A stretch of 64,000 bases of DNA from an uncultured Methylophaga sp. (GTDB lineage Bacteria; Pseudomonadota; Gammaproteobacteria; Nitrosococcales; Methylophagaceae), in the NCBI RefSeq assembly GCF_947259025.1, contig NZ_CAMYKO010000004.1, positions 124,001-188,000 of the forward strand, read 5' to 3'. The translations under genes and the position numbers were made by a program. How positions within the stretch are numbered: position 1 is the first letter of the stretch; every line of letters starts with the position of its first letter. Under the pieces are notes generated by a model. It searched no databases. It was not told the DNA's origin and saw only the letters and a list, made by a program, of their open reading frames with translations. This document shows positions 57,283 to 64,000 of this stretch, one piece after another.

Positions 57283-58149
57283 ATGAAAACTAAAACAGTC
57301 ACGCGCGGCAGGGAAAACCGCTCGTCAACAGACAAAGGAGGTCGCGCTGTCAGCAAGCTGTTGAAGCCCCGCATTGTAGCGGCTTCAGCCTTGTTATTCT
57401 GTCTTTCCCCGGTTCATTATGCACACGCTGAATTGCCTGAAATGAGCGTTTTTGCCAATGCTCAGGAGTTATCAGACGATGTGCTGGGTGAGACGCGGGG
57501 TAAATTTGTTTCTGCCGGAGAAATCATGACCTTCGGCGTAAAAATGGTAACGGAATGGGTCACCTCAACAGGTGAAGTCATTAATGCCAGCGGGACGCTG
57601 GCTGTGAACATGGGGACGGGGCAACCCACTGTCCGTTTTGAACCGCTGATCAGCGTCCATCAGGGTCAGCCAGTCAACCAAGTCGCTTCATCGGGCAATA
57701 ATATCGTCAATAGCGGGCAGGGCCTGGAAAACGTGTCCGGTGTCGTACAGACCATACAGGTTGCCGGTAATACCAACGGCATTGGTAACACCATTGGTGT
57801 GTCTGTCAGACGCTATCAACAGGACAACAATACGCCTGCTGGAAATACTGCTTCCAACCTGAATGTGACAACACCGTCCGGTAACACAGCTGGCGTGGCT
57901 TTAGCCAATAATGGCTTATCGGTGAACGTCAATGTGCTCAACCAGGGTCAGGCACAGCAGGCAATTCGCAGCGTTTCCCAGGGTAATGGGCAGGTGCTGC
58001 AATCCGTTCGTCTGGGCGGTGATCTGAACCAGATCCGCAACATGATCAATCTGGATATTCAAACCCGTAACCGTGCGGTGTCATCAACTGCCAATACGCA
58101 AAATCTGGTGTCGTCATTACGGCAGTTGTCGCAGAGCACACCTTTTTAG
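57283..58149 (+). CDS. fapE: FapE-like minor amyloid/extracellular component
   Basis: 288 aa. A long basic N-terminus is followed by a hydrophobic signal segment ending 'VHYAHAELPE'. Next comes the motif 'ELSDDVLGETRGKFV', which loosely resembles the LSxxELxxIxGG leaders cut by C39 peptidases, and 'GVKMVTEWVTSTGEV'. The second half has Asn/Gln/Gly-rich repeats ('LENVSGVVQTIQVAGNTNG', 'NGQVLQSVRLGGDLNQ'). The start was moved to ATG 57283, with AAGGA 4 bp upstream. Pseudomonas FapE is a minor fibre part; this version is longer. Confidence 0.7.
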   Translation: MKTKTVTRGRENRSSTDKGGRAVSKLLKPRIVAASALLFCLSPVHYAHAELPEMSVFANAQELSDDVLGETRGKFVSAGEIMTFGVKMVTEWVTSTGEVINASGTLAVNMGTGQPTVRFEPLISVHQGQPVNQVASSGNNIVNSGQGLENVSGVVQTIQVAGNTNGIGNTIGVSVRRYQQDNNTPAGNTASNLNVTTPSGNTAGVALANNGLSVNVNVLNQGQAQQAIRSVSQGNGQVLQSVRLGGDLNQIRNMINLDIQTRNRAVSSTANTQNLVSSLRQLSQSTPF

Positions 58150-58276
58150 GGAACTCAACATATAAAGGATTAAAAGGCTGATGAATGTGATTGAGTCTTC
58201 ACAAAAATTTGACATCAATAAACCCGTGTTTAATACTCCAATTAAACGGGGTTGTCTCATTAGCCGAGGACTTGAA

Positions 58277-59563
58277 ATGCATTCAATATCATTTCGTTAC
58301 ACTACCCTGAGCTTCTGTATCGGTCTGGCCCTGGCCACACCGGTACAGGCTGCTTCAGACCCGGAAGTCGAAGCGCTGCAACAACAAGTTAAGGAAATGC
58401 AGCAACGCTATGAGCAGCAAAATGCGGTGCTCAAGGCGATGGCGGTCAAGATACAAAAACTTGAGCAGGAATCGCAGCCCCGTAATGTCAAAGTCGGCGG
58501 CGCCCAGCCTCAACCCAACACCTCTGCTGAGCAGGGAGAACCGGGCGGCACAACACCAGCCAATACCCAACAGGCCCAGAACGGCGAAGAAGTAGTTAAA
58601 GAAGCCCCCGCCTCACGTAGTGCGGAAGCGGTCTATCGTGAGCAGCACGCCCTCTTTGACCGCAAGTTCACCATTGAACCCGGCATTACCTATTCACATT
58701 CAGACCGTCGCGATCTGTTCCTCAATGGTTTTTTGGCACTGGATGCTATATTCCTGGGTAATATCAGTCTGGATCGAGTCAAAGCCGATACCTGGACCTT
58801 TGATTTAACCGGTCGCTACAGCTACAGCGATCGGCTGCAATTTGATGTCAATGTCCCCTACCTCTACCGTGACTCATCGTTCAATACCTCTGGTGCTGGA
58901 TTTGCCACCGATCAGCTTGCCGAAGGCGATGTGTCTAATGGTGATTTTGGTGATGTCAGCTTTGGTGCCTTCTATCGACTGTTTCAAGAACAGGGCGCCC
59001 GACCTGACACCGTGCTGAGCCTGCGGGTCAAGACACCAACAGGTAAGGACCCCTATGGCATCAAATTTGTAGAAGTGGCAGACAGTGGTGGTAATCTCAC
59101 CCTGCCGACCGAGTTGCCGACCGGTAATGGTGTCTGGTCAGTGACGCCGGGCATCAGCGTGATAAAAACCACCGACCCCGCGATTCTGTTCGCCAACTTC
59201 TCTTATACCTATAACTTTGAAGAGTCATTTAGTGATATCAGCACTGATGTCGATACCCGCACCAGCGCTGATGTCGACCTGGGTGATAGCTTTGCATTCG
59301 GCGCCGGTTTTGCTTTTGCCCTCAACGAAAGGTTGAGTGCCAGTATGTCGTACTCTCATCGCATCACACGTGAGACCACTATCAAACAAAGTGGCCAGTC
59401 TGAGCAAAGCATTAACGGCAGCGATGCCAGTGCTGGCCTGCTCAACTTCGGTATCAGTTACAGCCTGGGTGATAACCTGACTATGACCGGTAATGTGGGC
59501 ATTGGTATTACCCCGGATGCCCCGGATGTCACGGTCGGCTTCCGTTTCCCGTATAACTTCTGA
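58277..59563 (+). CDS. fapF: FapF-like outer-membrane amyloid secretion pore
   Basis: 428 aa, the usual FapF size. Signal peptide ends at 'ATPVQAASDP'. A heptad-rich coiled coil at about residues 27-65 ('VEALQQQVKEMQQRYEQQN') should form the trimeric periplasmic stalk, followed by a disordered Pro/Gln/Glu linker. A beta-barrel from about residue 140 has alternating strands and a terminal Phe ('VTVGFRFPYNF'). The track start is 32 codons early; ATG 58277 has GAGG 8 bp upstream and a standard signal peptide. It exports the fibre subunits. A terminator closes the operon. Confidence 0.82.
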   Translation: MHSISFRYTTLSFCIGLALATPVQAASDPEVEALQQQVKEMQQRYEQQNAVLKAMAVKIQKLEQESQPRNVKVGGAQPQPNTSAEQGEPGGTTPANTQQAQNGEEVVKEAPASRSAEAVYREQHALFDRKFTIEPGITYSHSDRRDLFLNGFLALDAIFLGNISLDRVKADTWTFDLTGRYSYSDRLQFDVNVPYLYRDSSFNTSGAGFATDQLAEGDVSNGDFGDVSFGAFYRLFQEQGARPDTVLSLRVKTPTGKDPYGIKFVEVADSGGNLTLPTELPTGNGVWSVTPGISVIKTTDPAILFANFSYTYNFEESFSDISTDVDTRTSADVDLGDSFAFGAGFAFALNERLSASMSYSHRITRETTIKQSGQSEQSINGSDASAGLLNFGISYSLGDNLTMTGNVGIGITPDAPDVTVGFRFPYNF

Positions 59564-59589
59564 TAAGCCTCAGTAGCAATAATGTCTTA

Positions 59590-59616
59590 GAACCGGCTTC
59601 CTGCCGGTTCTTTTTT
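59590..59616 (+). terminator. Rho-independent terminator of the amyloid operon
   Basis: GAACCGGC-ttcct-GCCGGTTC followed by T6, 26 bp past the last stop codon. Confidence 0.88.
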
Positions 59617-59725
59617 ATCTGCCTTATAGAAGCTTTTGCGCTGTGATGCTGTCACATTTGTAGAGTGATTTGTTAGCCATCATATTGTTGATGGGCCTGA
59701 TTGTTCAGAACAACAGGAGGACACC

Positions 59726-60508
59726 ATGAGTGTACAAAGTCATCTTCATTATCAAGTGCCGGCTCAGTTTTCGATTCAGCATGCCGCCTTTCTGCGACCG
59801 TTCGTCTGGCTGGCAAAAGGGGGACAGGATCTGCTCCACCACCCCAAAGCCAGTCTGGTCCATGGCCTCATTGTCACCGGTCTGTTTTTACTGACTTTGC
59901 TTATCACCAGCAGTCACGCCTACGTGCTGGCCGCCGTCATCTCCGGCTTTATGCTGGTGGGGCCGATTATGGCTGCCGGGCTTTGTGAAATATCACGCCG
60001 GGCACAGTTTCATGATCATGTCAGTTTCGATGATTCGCTGGAGGGACTGAGCCGAAACCAGACTTCCTTGCTGCGTTTCGCCGGTATTCTACTGGGGCTT
60101 AGCATCGTCTGGTTTGTGATATCCGGCCTCGTGTTAATGGCCACAGTCGGCAATGTGGTGCCCGCCTTCGATCAGTCACTCTGGGGTGACTTTTTCAGTT
60201 ATGTCAGTCCAATGCAACTGGCTCTCTATCTGGCTGTAGGCGGATTGCTGGCCAGTATTGTGTTTATTCTGTCGGTGGTGTCAGTGCCTGCGATTATCGA
60301 CAGTGAAATCAGTGCTACTGATGCGATGTTCACCAGTATCAAAGTCGTGGCTCAGAATGTGCCAACCATGCTGGTCTGGGCTGCTTTACTTGCCCTGCTT
60401 ACCGGCGTTGGCATCGGCAGTTTTCTGTTAGCAATGGTGGTGATTTATCCCCTGCTGGGACATGCCAGCTGGCATGCTTATCGGGATCTGGTGGAGAATC
60501 AGGCTTAG
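59726..60508 (+). CDS. DUF2189-family membrane protein
   Basis: 260-aa inner-membrane protein with about six hydrophobic segments in three pairs. The N-terminal part has the family pattern 'HPKASLVHGLIVTGLFLLTL' and 'FMLVGPIMAAGLCEISRR'. Similar proteins are annotated as DUF2189 or as possible cytochrome-oxidase-linked proteins; function unsettled. An excellent GGAGG ribosome site precedes the ATG. It stands alone between the amyloid operon and a repeat block. Confidence 0.8.
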   Translation: MSVQSHLHYQVPAQFSIQHAAFLRPFVWLAKGGQDLLHHPKASLVHGLIVTGLFLLTLLITSSHAYVLAAVISGFMLVGPIMAAGLCEISRRAQFHDHVSFDDSLEGLSRNQTSLLRFAGILLGLSIVWFVISGLVLMATVGNVVPAFDQSLWGDFFSYVSPMQLALYLAVGGLLASIVFILSVVSVPAIIDSEISATDAMFTSIKVVAQNVPTMLVWAALLALLTGVGIGSFLLAMVVIYPLLGHASWHAYRDLVENQA

Positions 60509-60513
60509 TCTGG

Positions 60514-60923
60514 GATTCTGTCAAAGTACTGGGGCTGGATTATTCGCCACGTCCATGTGGCTCACCCGTTAACGGGTTGCTTCGCAATTCAAAATCATTC
60601 CCGATGATGTTGTGCCACGGCCTTCGGCCTCGCAATGACAACAAAACACACTCACACTGTAAGTGCAAAAAATAACGTCACTGCGAGAAGCGATAGCGAC
60701 GAAGCAGTCCAGTCCGGAGTTCTATCAAAGTACTGGGCCGGGATTATTCACCACCTCCATGTGGCTCACCCGTTAACGGGTTACTTCGCAATTCAAAATC
60801 ATTCCCGATGATTTTGTGCCGCGGCCTCCGGCCTCGCAATGACAACAAAATACTCGCACTGAAAGTACAAACAACACCGTCACTGCGAGGAGCGATAGCG
60901 ACGCGGCAGTCCAGTCCAGTGCG
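60514..60923. repeat. 204-bp direct repeat (two copies)
   Basis: Copy 1 starts at 60514 and copy 2 at 60719 (period 204). Each contains ATTCT(g/a)TCAAAGTACTGG, the palindrome ACCCGTTAACGGGT (60564 and 60768), a GGCC-TTC/TCC-GGCC hairpin, CCTCGCAATGACAACAAAA, and ends GCAGTCCAGTCC. The last part is the inverse of the core found in the 42-kb tandem array. No ORF here looks real; the block 60509-60995 is non-coding repeat. Confidence 0.88.
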
Positions 60924-61002
60924 TTACCAGCAAACCCAGGCTGAACTTTCATGATCTGCGCTCGCAATGACAACGCAAAGCAATGACCAAAAGTTCACCA
61001 CG

Positions 61003-61572
61003 CTACCCCTCACGCGAATTATAAATATGCCCACCCGACAAAAAATAATCTGATAAAACCGCCACGGCATCATCACGCTGCACTTCAGTGACCACCTCAA
61101 TCCCCCGTGCTTCCAGTTCCCCGGCCCAGCTGGGGTGATGAGGGCCCTCATCAAAACCAATATGGCGGGCATCGACGTCTGATGCGCCGCATACAAGCTG
61201 CCTGACACCCGACCAGGGAATCGCACCGAAACACATGGCACAGGGCTGGCAGGATGTCACCAGGGACAAAGCCGGCAAATTCTCCTGACCCAAGTCATAG
61301 TGACCCCGAATCCGCTGGGCCAGACTCAATGCCACAATCTCGGCATGCAGTATCGACATCTTCCCTGTCGGCACCAGGTTGACGCCCAGGGCAATCAACC
61401 GACCGCTTTCAATTTCAAACACGCCTGCTGCAAACGGGCCACCGGTCTTTTTTTTCACATTGCGCTTTGATGCCTCGATCACAAAACGCATCTGCGCCTC
61501 TAAAGATGTGGTTGCAATGTAGTCTTGCTCGTATTCCGCTACCCAACCGGGCAATTCAAATGTAACCTGCAT
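61003..61572 (-). CDS. Nucleoside/cytidine deaminase-family zinc hydrolase
   Basis: 189-aa cytosolic deaminase of the CDA superfamily. The zinc motif is complete: His-Ala-Glu in 'ILHAEIVALSLAQ' and two Cys in 'SCQPCAMCFGAIPWSG'. The latter matches the guanine-deaminase and tRNA-adenosine-deaminase branch, but extra N- and C-terminal sequence makes the substrate uncertain. In-frame GTG 61578 and ATG 61572 are both possible; I chose ATG. Confidence 0.83.
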   Translation of the reverse strand: MQVTFELPGWVAEYEQDYIATTSLEAQMRFVIEASKRNVKKKTGGPFAAGVFEIESGRLIALGVNLVPTGKMSILHAEIVALSLAQRIRGHYDLGQENLPALSLVTSCQPCAMCFGAIPWSGVRQLVCGASDVDARHIGFDEGPHHPSWAGELEARGIEVVTEVQRDDAVAVLSDYFLSGGHIYNSREG

Positions 61573-61729
61573 TGTCACGCTGCCTCCGGCATTTTTTCTG
61601 TGGTCTTTTTCTGAGTCTTAAATCACAAAATTATCAGTATTTACATACTTTTACATTACTTAACCCAAACTTTCGCGGCATCGGTTTAAGGTCATAACTG
61701 TGAAAGCTTGTTTAAGCGAGGTAAAAGCT

Positions 61730-62125
61730 ATGCGACTTATCAAAAATAGCAGAATCCTGATCATCGGTCTGTGTTCCGGCCTGATGCTGGCATTATCAGC
61801 CAACCCGGCCAAAGCCGGTGATCTGAGCATCGGCATAGGCTTTAATCTGGGCCATCCCGGTTATTACCAGCGTTATTATCCCGATAGTTATGTCATTCAT
61901 TATCGTGACTATGATCGGCACCGTCATCATTACGGCAAAAAATATCATCATAAGAAACACTGGAAGCATTACTACAAGCACCATCGCTATAACCGTCACC
62001 ATGGTCATCACAGAAGCTATGGCAAACACCGCTATCACAGCAAGCGAGACTGGGGTTATGCCCGCCATGATAGACGCTACAAACGTCATGACCGACATGA
62101 TGGTCGCCGCCATTACCGGCACTGA
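61730..62125 (+). CDS. His/Arg/Tyr-rich exported protein
   Basis: 131 aa with a signal peptide ('LMLALSANPAKAGDLS'). The mature half consists almost entirely of His, Lys, Arg, Tyr and Gly, with pieces such as 'HHYGKKYHHKKHWKHYYKHH'. Such composition suggests metal binding or polyanion binding in the periplasm or envelope. The track start is ten codons early; ATG 61730 has GAGG 8 bp upstream. No family recognised. Flanked by a hairpin terminator. Confidence 0.75.
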   Translation: MRLIKNSRILIIGLCSGLMLALSANPAKAGDLSIGIGFNLGHPGYYQRYYPDSYVIHYRDYDRHRHHYGKKYHHKKHWKHYYKHHRYNRHHGHHRSYGKHRYHSKRDWGYARHDRRYKRHDRHDGRRHYRH

Positions 62126-62135
62126 AGCTTCTGAG

Positions 62136-62172
62136 CTCCCTGTCCTGCTTATCGGGACAGGGAGTCATTTTA
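62136..62172 (+). terminator. Likely rho-independent terminator
   Basis: CTCCCTGTCC-tgcttatcg-GGACAGGGAG is a perfect 10-bp stem followed by TCATTTTATT, an imperfect T-tract. Confidence 0.72.
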
Positions 62173-62196
62173 TTGCGGCAGTCTATTCACCCGATT

Positions 62197-62577
62197 TCAG
62201 CGGTTCAACCAGCTCAGCGCCTCAGCAAAGTCATCGAAATAGCGTGCCTCACCGGAAATGAACCAGCTACCTATCTTCGCTGCCCATTGCTGCCAGTACT
62301 TATCGCCCACAATCGCGATCTTGTTAAAGTCCGAACCATGTTTGAGCCCCAGCTTGAAGTCATCCCAGGCAGCACGCAGCTCCCACCCTTCAAACTCGGT
62401 AGCATCAAGCAGCACATTGGCTTTTGGGTGATCCACCTCATTCAGCGCTGCATCCAACATGGGTGTGATACGGGCATAGTCTTCATGGGTCAGCTTGCCC
62501 TGCACCCGCATGCTGATGAAAAAGTCATCTCCAACACGATCTATACCGACGGATAAACCATGACGTTGTATATCCAT
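62197..62577 (-). CDS. SpoIIAA-like (STAS-fold) protein
   Basis: 126-aa small cytosolic protein of the SpoIIAA-like group ('DIQRHGLSVGIDRVGDDFFI' at the start, 'NVLLDATEFEGWELRAAWDD' in the middle, 'KIAIVGDKYWQQWAAKI' after it). These have an anti-sigma-antagonist fold but are not tied to sporulation. I moved the start to ATG 62577, where AGGAGG lies 4 bp upstream. It follows the metallo-beta-lactamase-fold gene by 52 bp on the same strand. Confidence 0.82.
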   Translation of the reverse strand: MDIQRHGLSVGIDRVGDDFFISMRVQGKLTHEDYARITPMLDAALNEVDHPKANVLLDATEFEGWELRAAWDDFKLGLKHGSDFNKIAIVGDKYWQQWAAKIGSWFISGEARYFDDFAEALSWLNR

Positions 62578-62629
62578 ACGACCTCCTGCCTGCATGTCTG
62601 CTGACTAGATGATAAACCTATAAGCATCA

Positions 62630-63256
62630 CTAATCCTGCAGCAGGCTCATTGCCTGTTCGACTTCTTCCTGCCAGTGACCACTCACTGTTTGATAGCCGC
62701 TTTGTCCGGAAAAGGCACTGGAAAACACCACGTCCGGCTCCAGCCTTTGCAGCAGCGTCAGGCTCTCGGCCAGCTTATCAGGATCACTGAAAGACAGGAG
62801 GCCCGGCTTCCAGCCATCATCGCTGAGATAGAGCGTATCACCGGTAAACAGGTAGATCTGGCCGGTCGACGACCGGACCTGGAAGCAGCAACTGCCCGGC
62901 GTATGACCCGGTGTGGGGATAACTTCGATATCACCCATAACCCGCTCGCGCCTGGTGAACACCAAGTCGGGGACGCAGTAGCGGGCAAAGTCCGCCATTT
63001 CAGATTGATGGCCACCGAGCTGACAGGAAAAGCGCTCACGTAGCGTCAGCAAGGAGTCACCCAGTTCATCACGGTGACTCAGTAACTGCCAGCTGATGCC
63101 GCCCAGCCCGGCCATTTGATCGATATCATCAGGCTGGCTGGTATTGTAAAACAGCACATTGCCGCCTTCTCGCAACAGCAGGTAGGCATGGGTGGTCAAC
63201 CCAGGAAACGGACTTTCCGTTTCGGTTTCCCATAAGTCCTCAAACAGTGCTTTCAT
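62630..63256 (-). CDS. Metallo-beta-lactamase-fold protein with atypical active-site motif
   Basis: 208 aa. The overall fold is clear from 'THAYLLLREGGNVLFYN', 'TPGHTPGSCCF' and 'LFTGDTLYLSDDG'. The usual HxHxDH metal motif is replaced by 'LSHRDELGDS', so the second and last His are missing. I recall a subgroup with an HRDDVADH-like variant, to which this may belong. It could bind one metal or none. Ribosome site GAGG 6 bp upstream of ATG. Role unknown. Confidence 0.78.
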   Translation of the reverse strand: MKALFEDLWETETESPFPGLTTHAYLLLREGGNVLFYNTSQPDDIDQMAGLGGISWQLLSHRDELGDSLLTLRERFSCQLGGHQSEMADFARYCVPDLVFTRRERVMGDIEVIPTPGHTPGSCCFQVRSSTGQIYLFTGDTLYLSDDGWKPGLLSFSDPDKLAESLTLLQRLEPDVVFSSAFSGQSGYQTVSGHWQEEVEQAMSLLQD

Positions 63257-63309
63257 CTGTCACCTCATCGGGGCTTTTTATTTTTGACCCTGTATATCGG
63301 ACTTGGTTT

Positions 63310-64000
63310 TCAACTCACCGTCGGCACCCGTGCCTGCAGGGCTGGGGGCAAGCTCGATACCAGTCCCCGTCTGACCCGGTGCCAGAAGCCGGACAACAAC
63401 AACAGAGAAAAGCCAATCACCACGCCCACATAGGCAAAGCTATCGCCGGCCAGACCATAGGTATCTAGCACCTCGGTCAAGGCCACCAGCACATAAATCA
63501 ACGCCGACACCATAAAGGCACGCCGGTCGATGACCAGCGAAATCAGCGTCAACAGCAAATACAGCAGTAGGACAATGCCCAGATCCAGCGCGGCCTGTTG
63601 CCCTTCAAAAATCCCCAGGTTGGAAAACACTGGATGCACAATCAGCGGCGCCGCAGTCAGGTGCAGCCAGAAAGCCACATCGGATTGTCCTGACAAGCGT
63701 TTAAGATCAGCCATATCCCAGCGCATCGCCAGTAAAAACACCAGGACGCCACTGAGCAACATCATCGAATTGAGATAATCCTTGAGCTGCGGCATCAGCG
63801 AAATCAGCGAGGCCACGATAAATACTACCGCGGTCGCTGCACCGGCAGCCACCGTAATCGGCACATGAAAGCGGATCCAGTGCAACCAGGCCGCCAGCGT
63901 GCCGGCAATGGCCGCAAACACAAAAGCCTGCTCGGAAGGAAAGCCTGCCAGCACCAATACCGAGCCGAACACACTACCGACAAAGCTCATTAACAGGACA
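63310..64000 (-). CDS. Predicted multi-pass membrane protein, 5' end outside window
   Basis: At least 226 aa with seven or so hydrophobic helices. The frame stays open through the window edge (Val-Leu-Leu before the track ATG), so the true start probably lies beyond base 64000. No confident family; the stretch 'FWLHLTAAPLIVHPVF' looks distinctive. It sits 53 bp upstream of the metallo-beta-lactamase-fold gene on the same strand. Confidence 0.65.
   Translation of the reverse strand, partial: VLLMSFVGSVFGSVLVLAGFPSEQAFVFAAIAGTLAAWLHWIRFHVPITVAAGAATAVVFIVASLISLMPQLKDYLNSMMLLSGVLVFLLAMRWDMADLKRLSGQSDVAFWLHLTAAPLIVHPVFSNLGIFEGQQAALDLGIVLLLYLLLTLISLVIDRRAFMVSALIYVLVALTEVLDTYGLAGDSFAYVGVVIGFSLLLLSGFWHRVRRGLVSSLPPALQARVPTVS

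Noticed and set aside
58181-58276. N-terminal extension of the FapF-like protein
   Set aside because: The extra 32 residues precede a complete signal peptide, and ATG 58277 has a better ribosome site.

Overview
The window reads as one contiguous piece of a gammaproteobacterial chromosome, probably from a free-living aquatic or environmental species. The evidence is the rpmH-rnpA-yidD-yidC-mnmE block diverging from dnaA-dnaN, the hemC-hemD-hemX-hemY operon next to argH, a tripartite RND pump, and many TonB-dependent receptors. I cannot name the genus. I saw no rRNA, tRNA, CRISPR array, transposase, integrase or prophage gene. Base composition is moderate and fairly even; the clearest exception by eye is the AT-richer stretch just after dnaN.

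Layout. 0-7.7 kb: the end of a DUF2254 membrane protein, then a TetR regulator in one operon with an RND efflux pump (adaptor, inner-membrane pump, outer-membrane channel) and a small membrane protein. The promoter in front is overlapped by two perfect palindromes. 7.7-11.6 kb: glyoxalase I, a sodium:alanine-type symporter, and an SDR oxidoreductase divergent from a LysR regulator. 11.6-18.1 kb: mnmE, yidC, yidD, rnpA and rpmH on the minus strand, dnaA and dnaN on the plus strand (an origin-type neighbourhood). The usual recF-gyrB do not follow; an unknown 614-aa secreted protein does. 20.3-27.4 kb: a CPA2 cation/proton antiporter, the hemCDXY operon and argH. 27.6-38.4 kb: an iron region with a flavodoxin behind a Fur-like box, a fecI-fecR-receptor system followed by DUF3649, PepSY and DUF3325 membrane proteins, a flavin-binding protein, a TerB protein and a second siderophore receptor. 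38.4-42.3 kb: a compact cluster of a RimK-like ATP-grasp ligase, an M14/DUF2817-type hydrolase and a GNAT/C39-peptidase fusion, which looks like a peptide- or amide-forming system. 42.3-49.5 kb: a tandem ~103-bp repeat array, a third TonB receptor, cbpA plus a DegP/DegQ protease, a hypothetical protein and gdhA. 49.6-51.7 kb: a fourth receptor.

52.1-59.6 kb is the most striking part. A VpsR-like sigma-54 activator precedes seven plus-strand genes whose order and features match the functional amyloid (Fap) operon: a FapA-like protein, FapB- and FapC-like repeat proteins (three repeats each), a FapD-like C39 peptidase, a FapE-like protein and a FapF-like coiled-coil/beta-barrel secretion pore. 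An extra 96-aa gene sits at the front. The intergenic region upstream holds a sigma-54-like -24/-12 element and two matching inverted repeats about 83 bp apart, as expected for enhancer sites. A strong hairpin follows the main amyloid gene.

59.7-64.0 kb: a DUF2189 membrane protein, a 204-bp direct repeat related to the 42-kb array, a deaminase, a His-rich exported protein, a SpoIIAA-like protein, an atypical metallo-beta-lactamase-fold protein and a membrane protein cut by the window end.

All family assignments were made by reading translations and motifs; no database search was run. Where the ORF-track start looked wrong I moved it and gave the reason.
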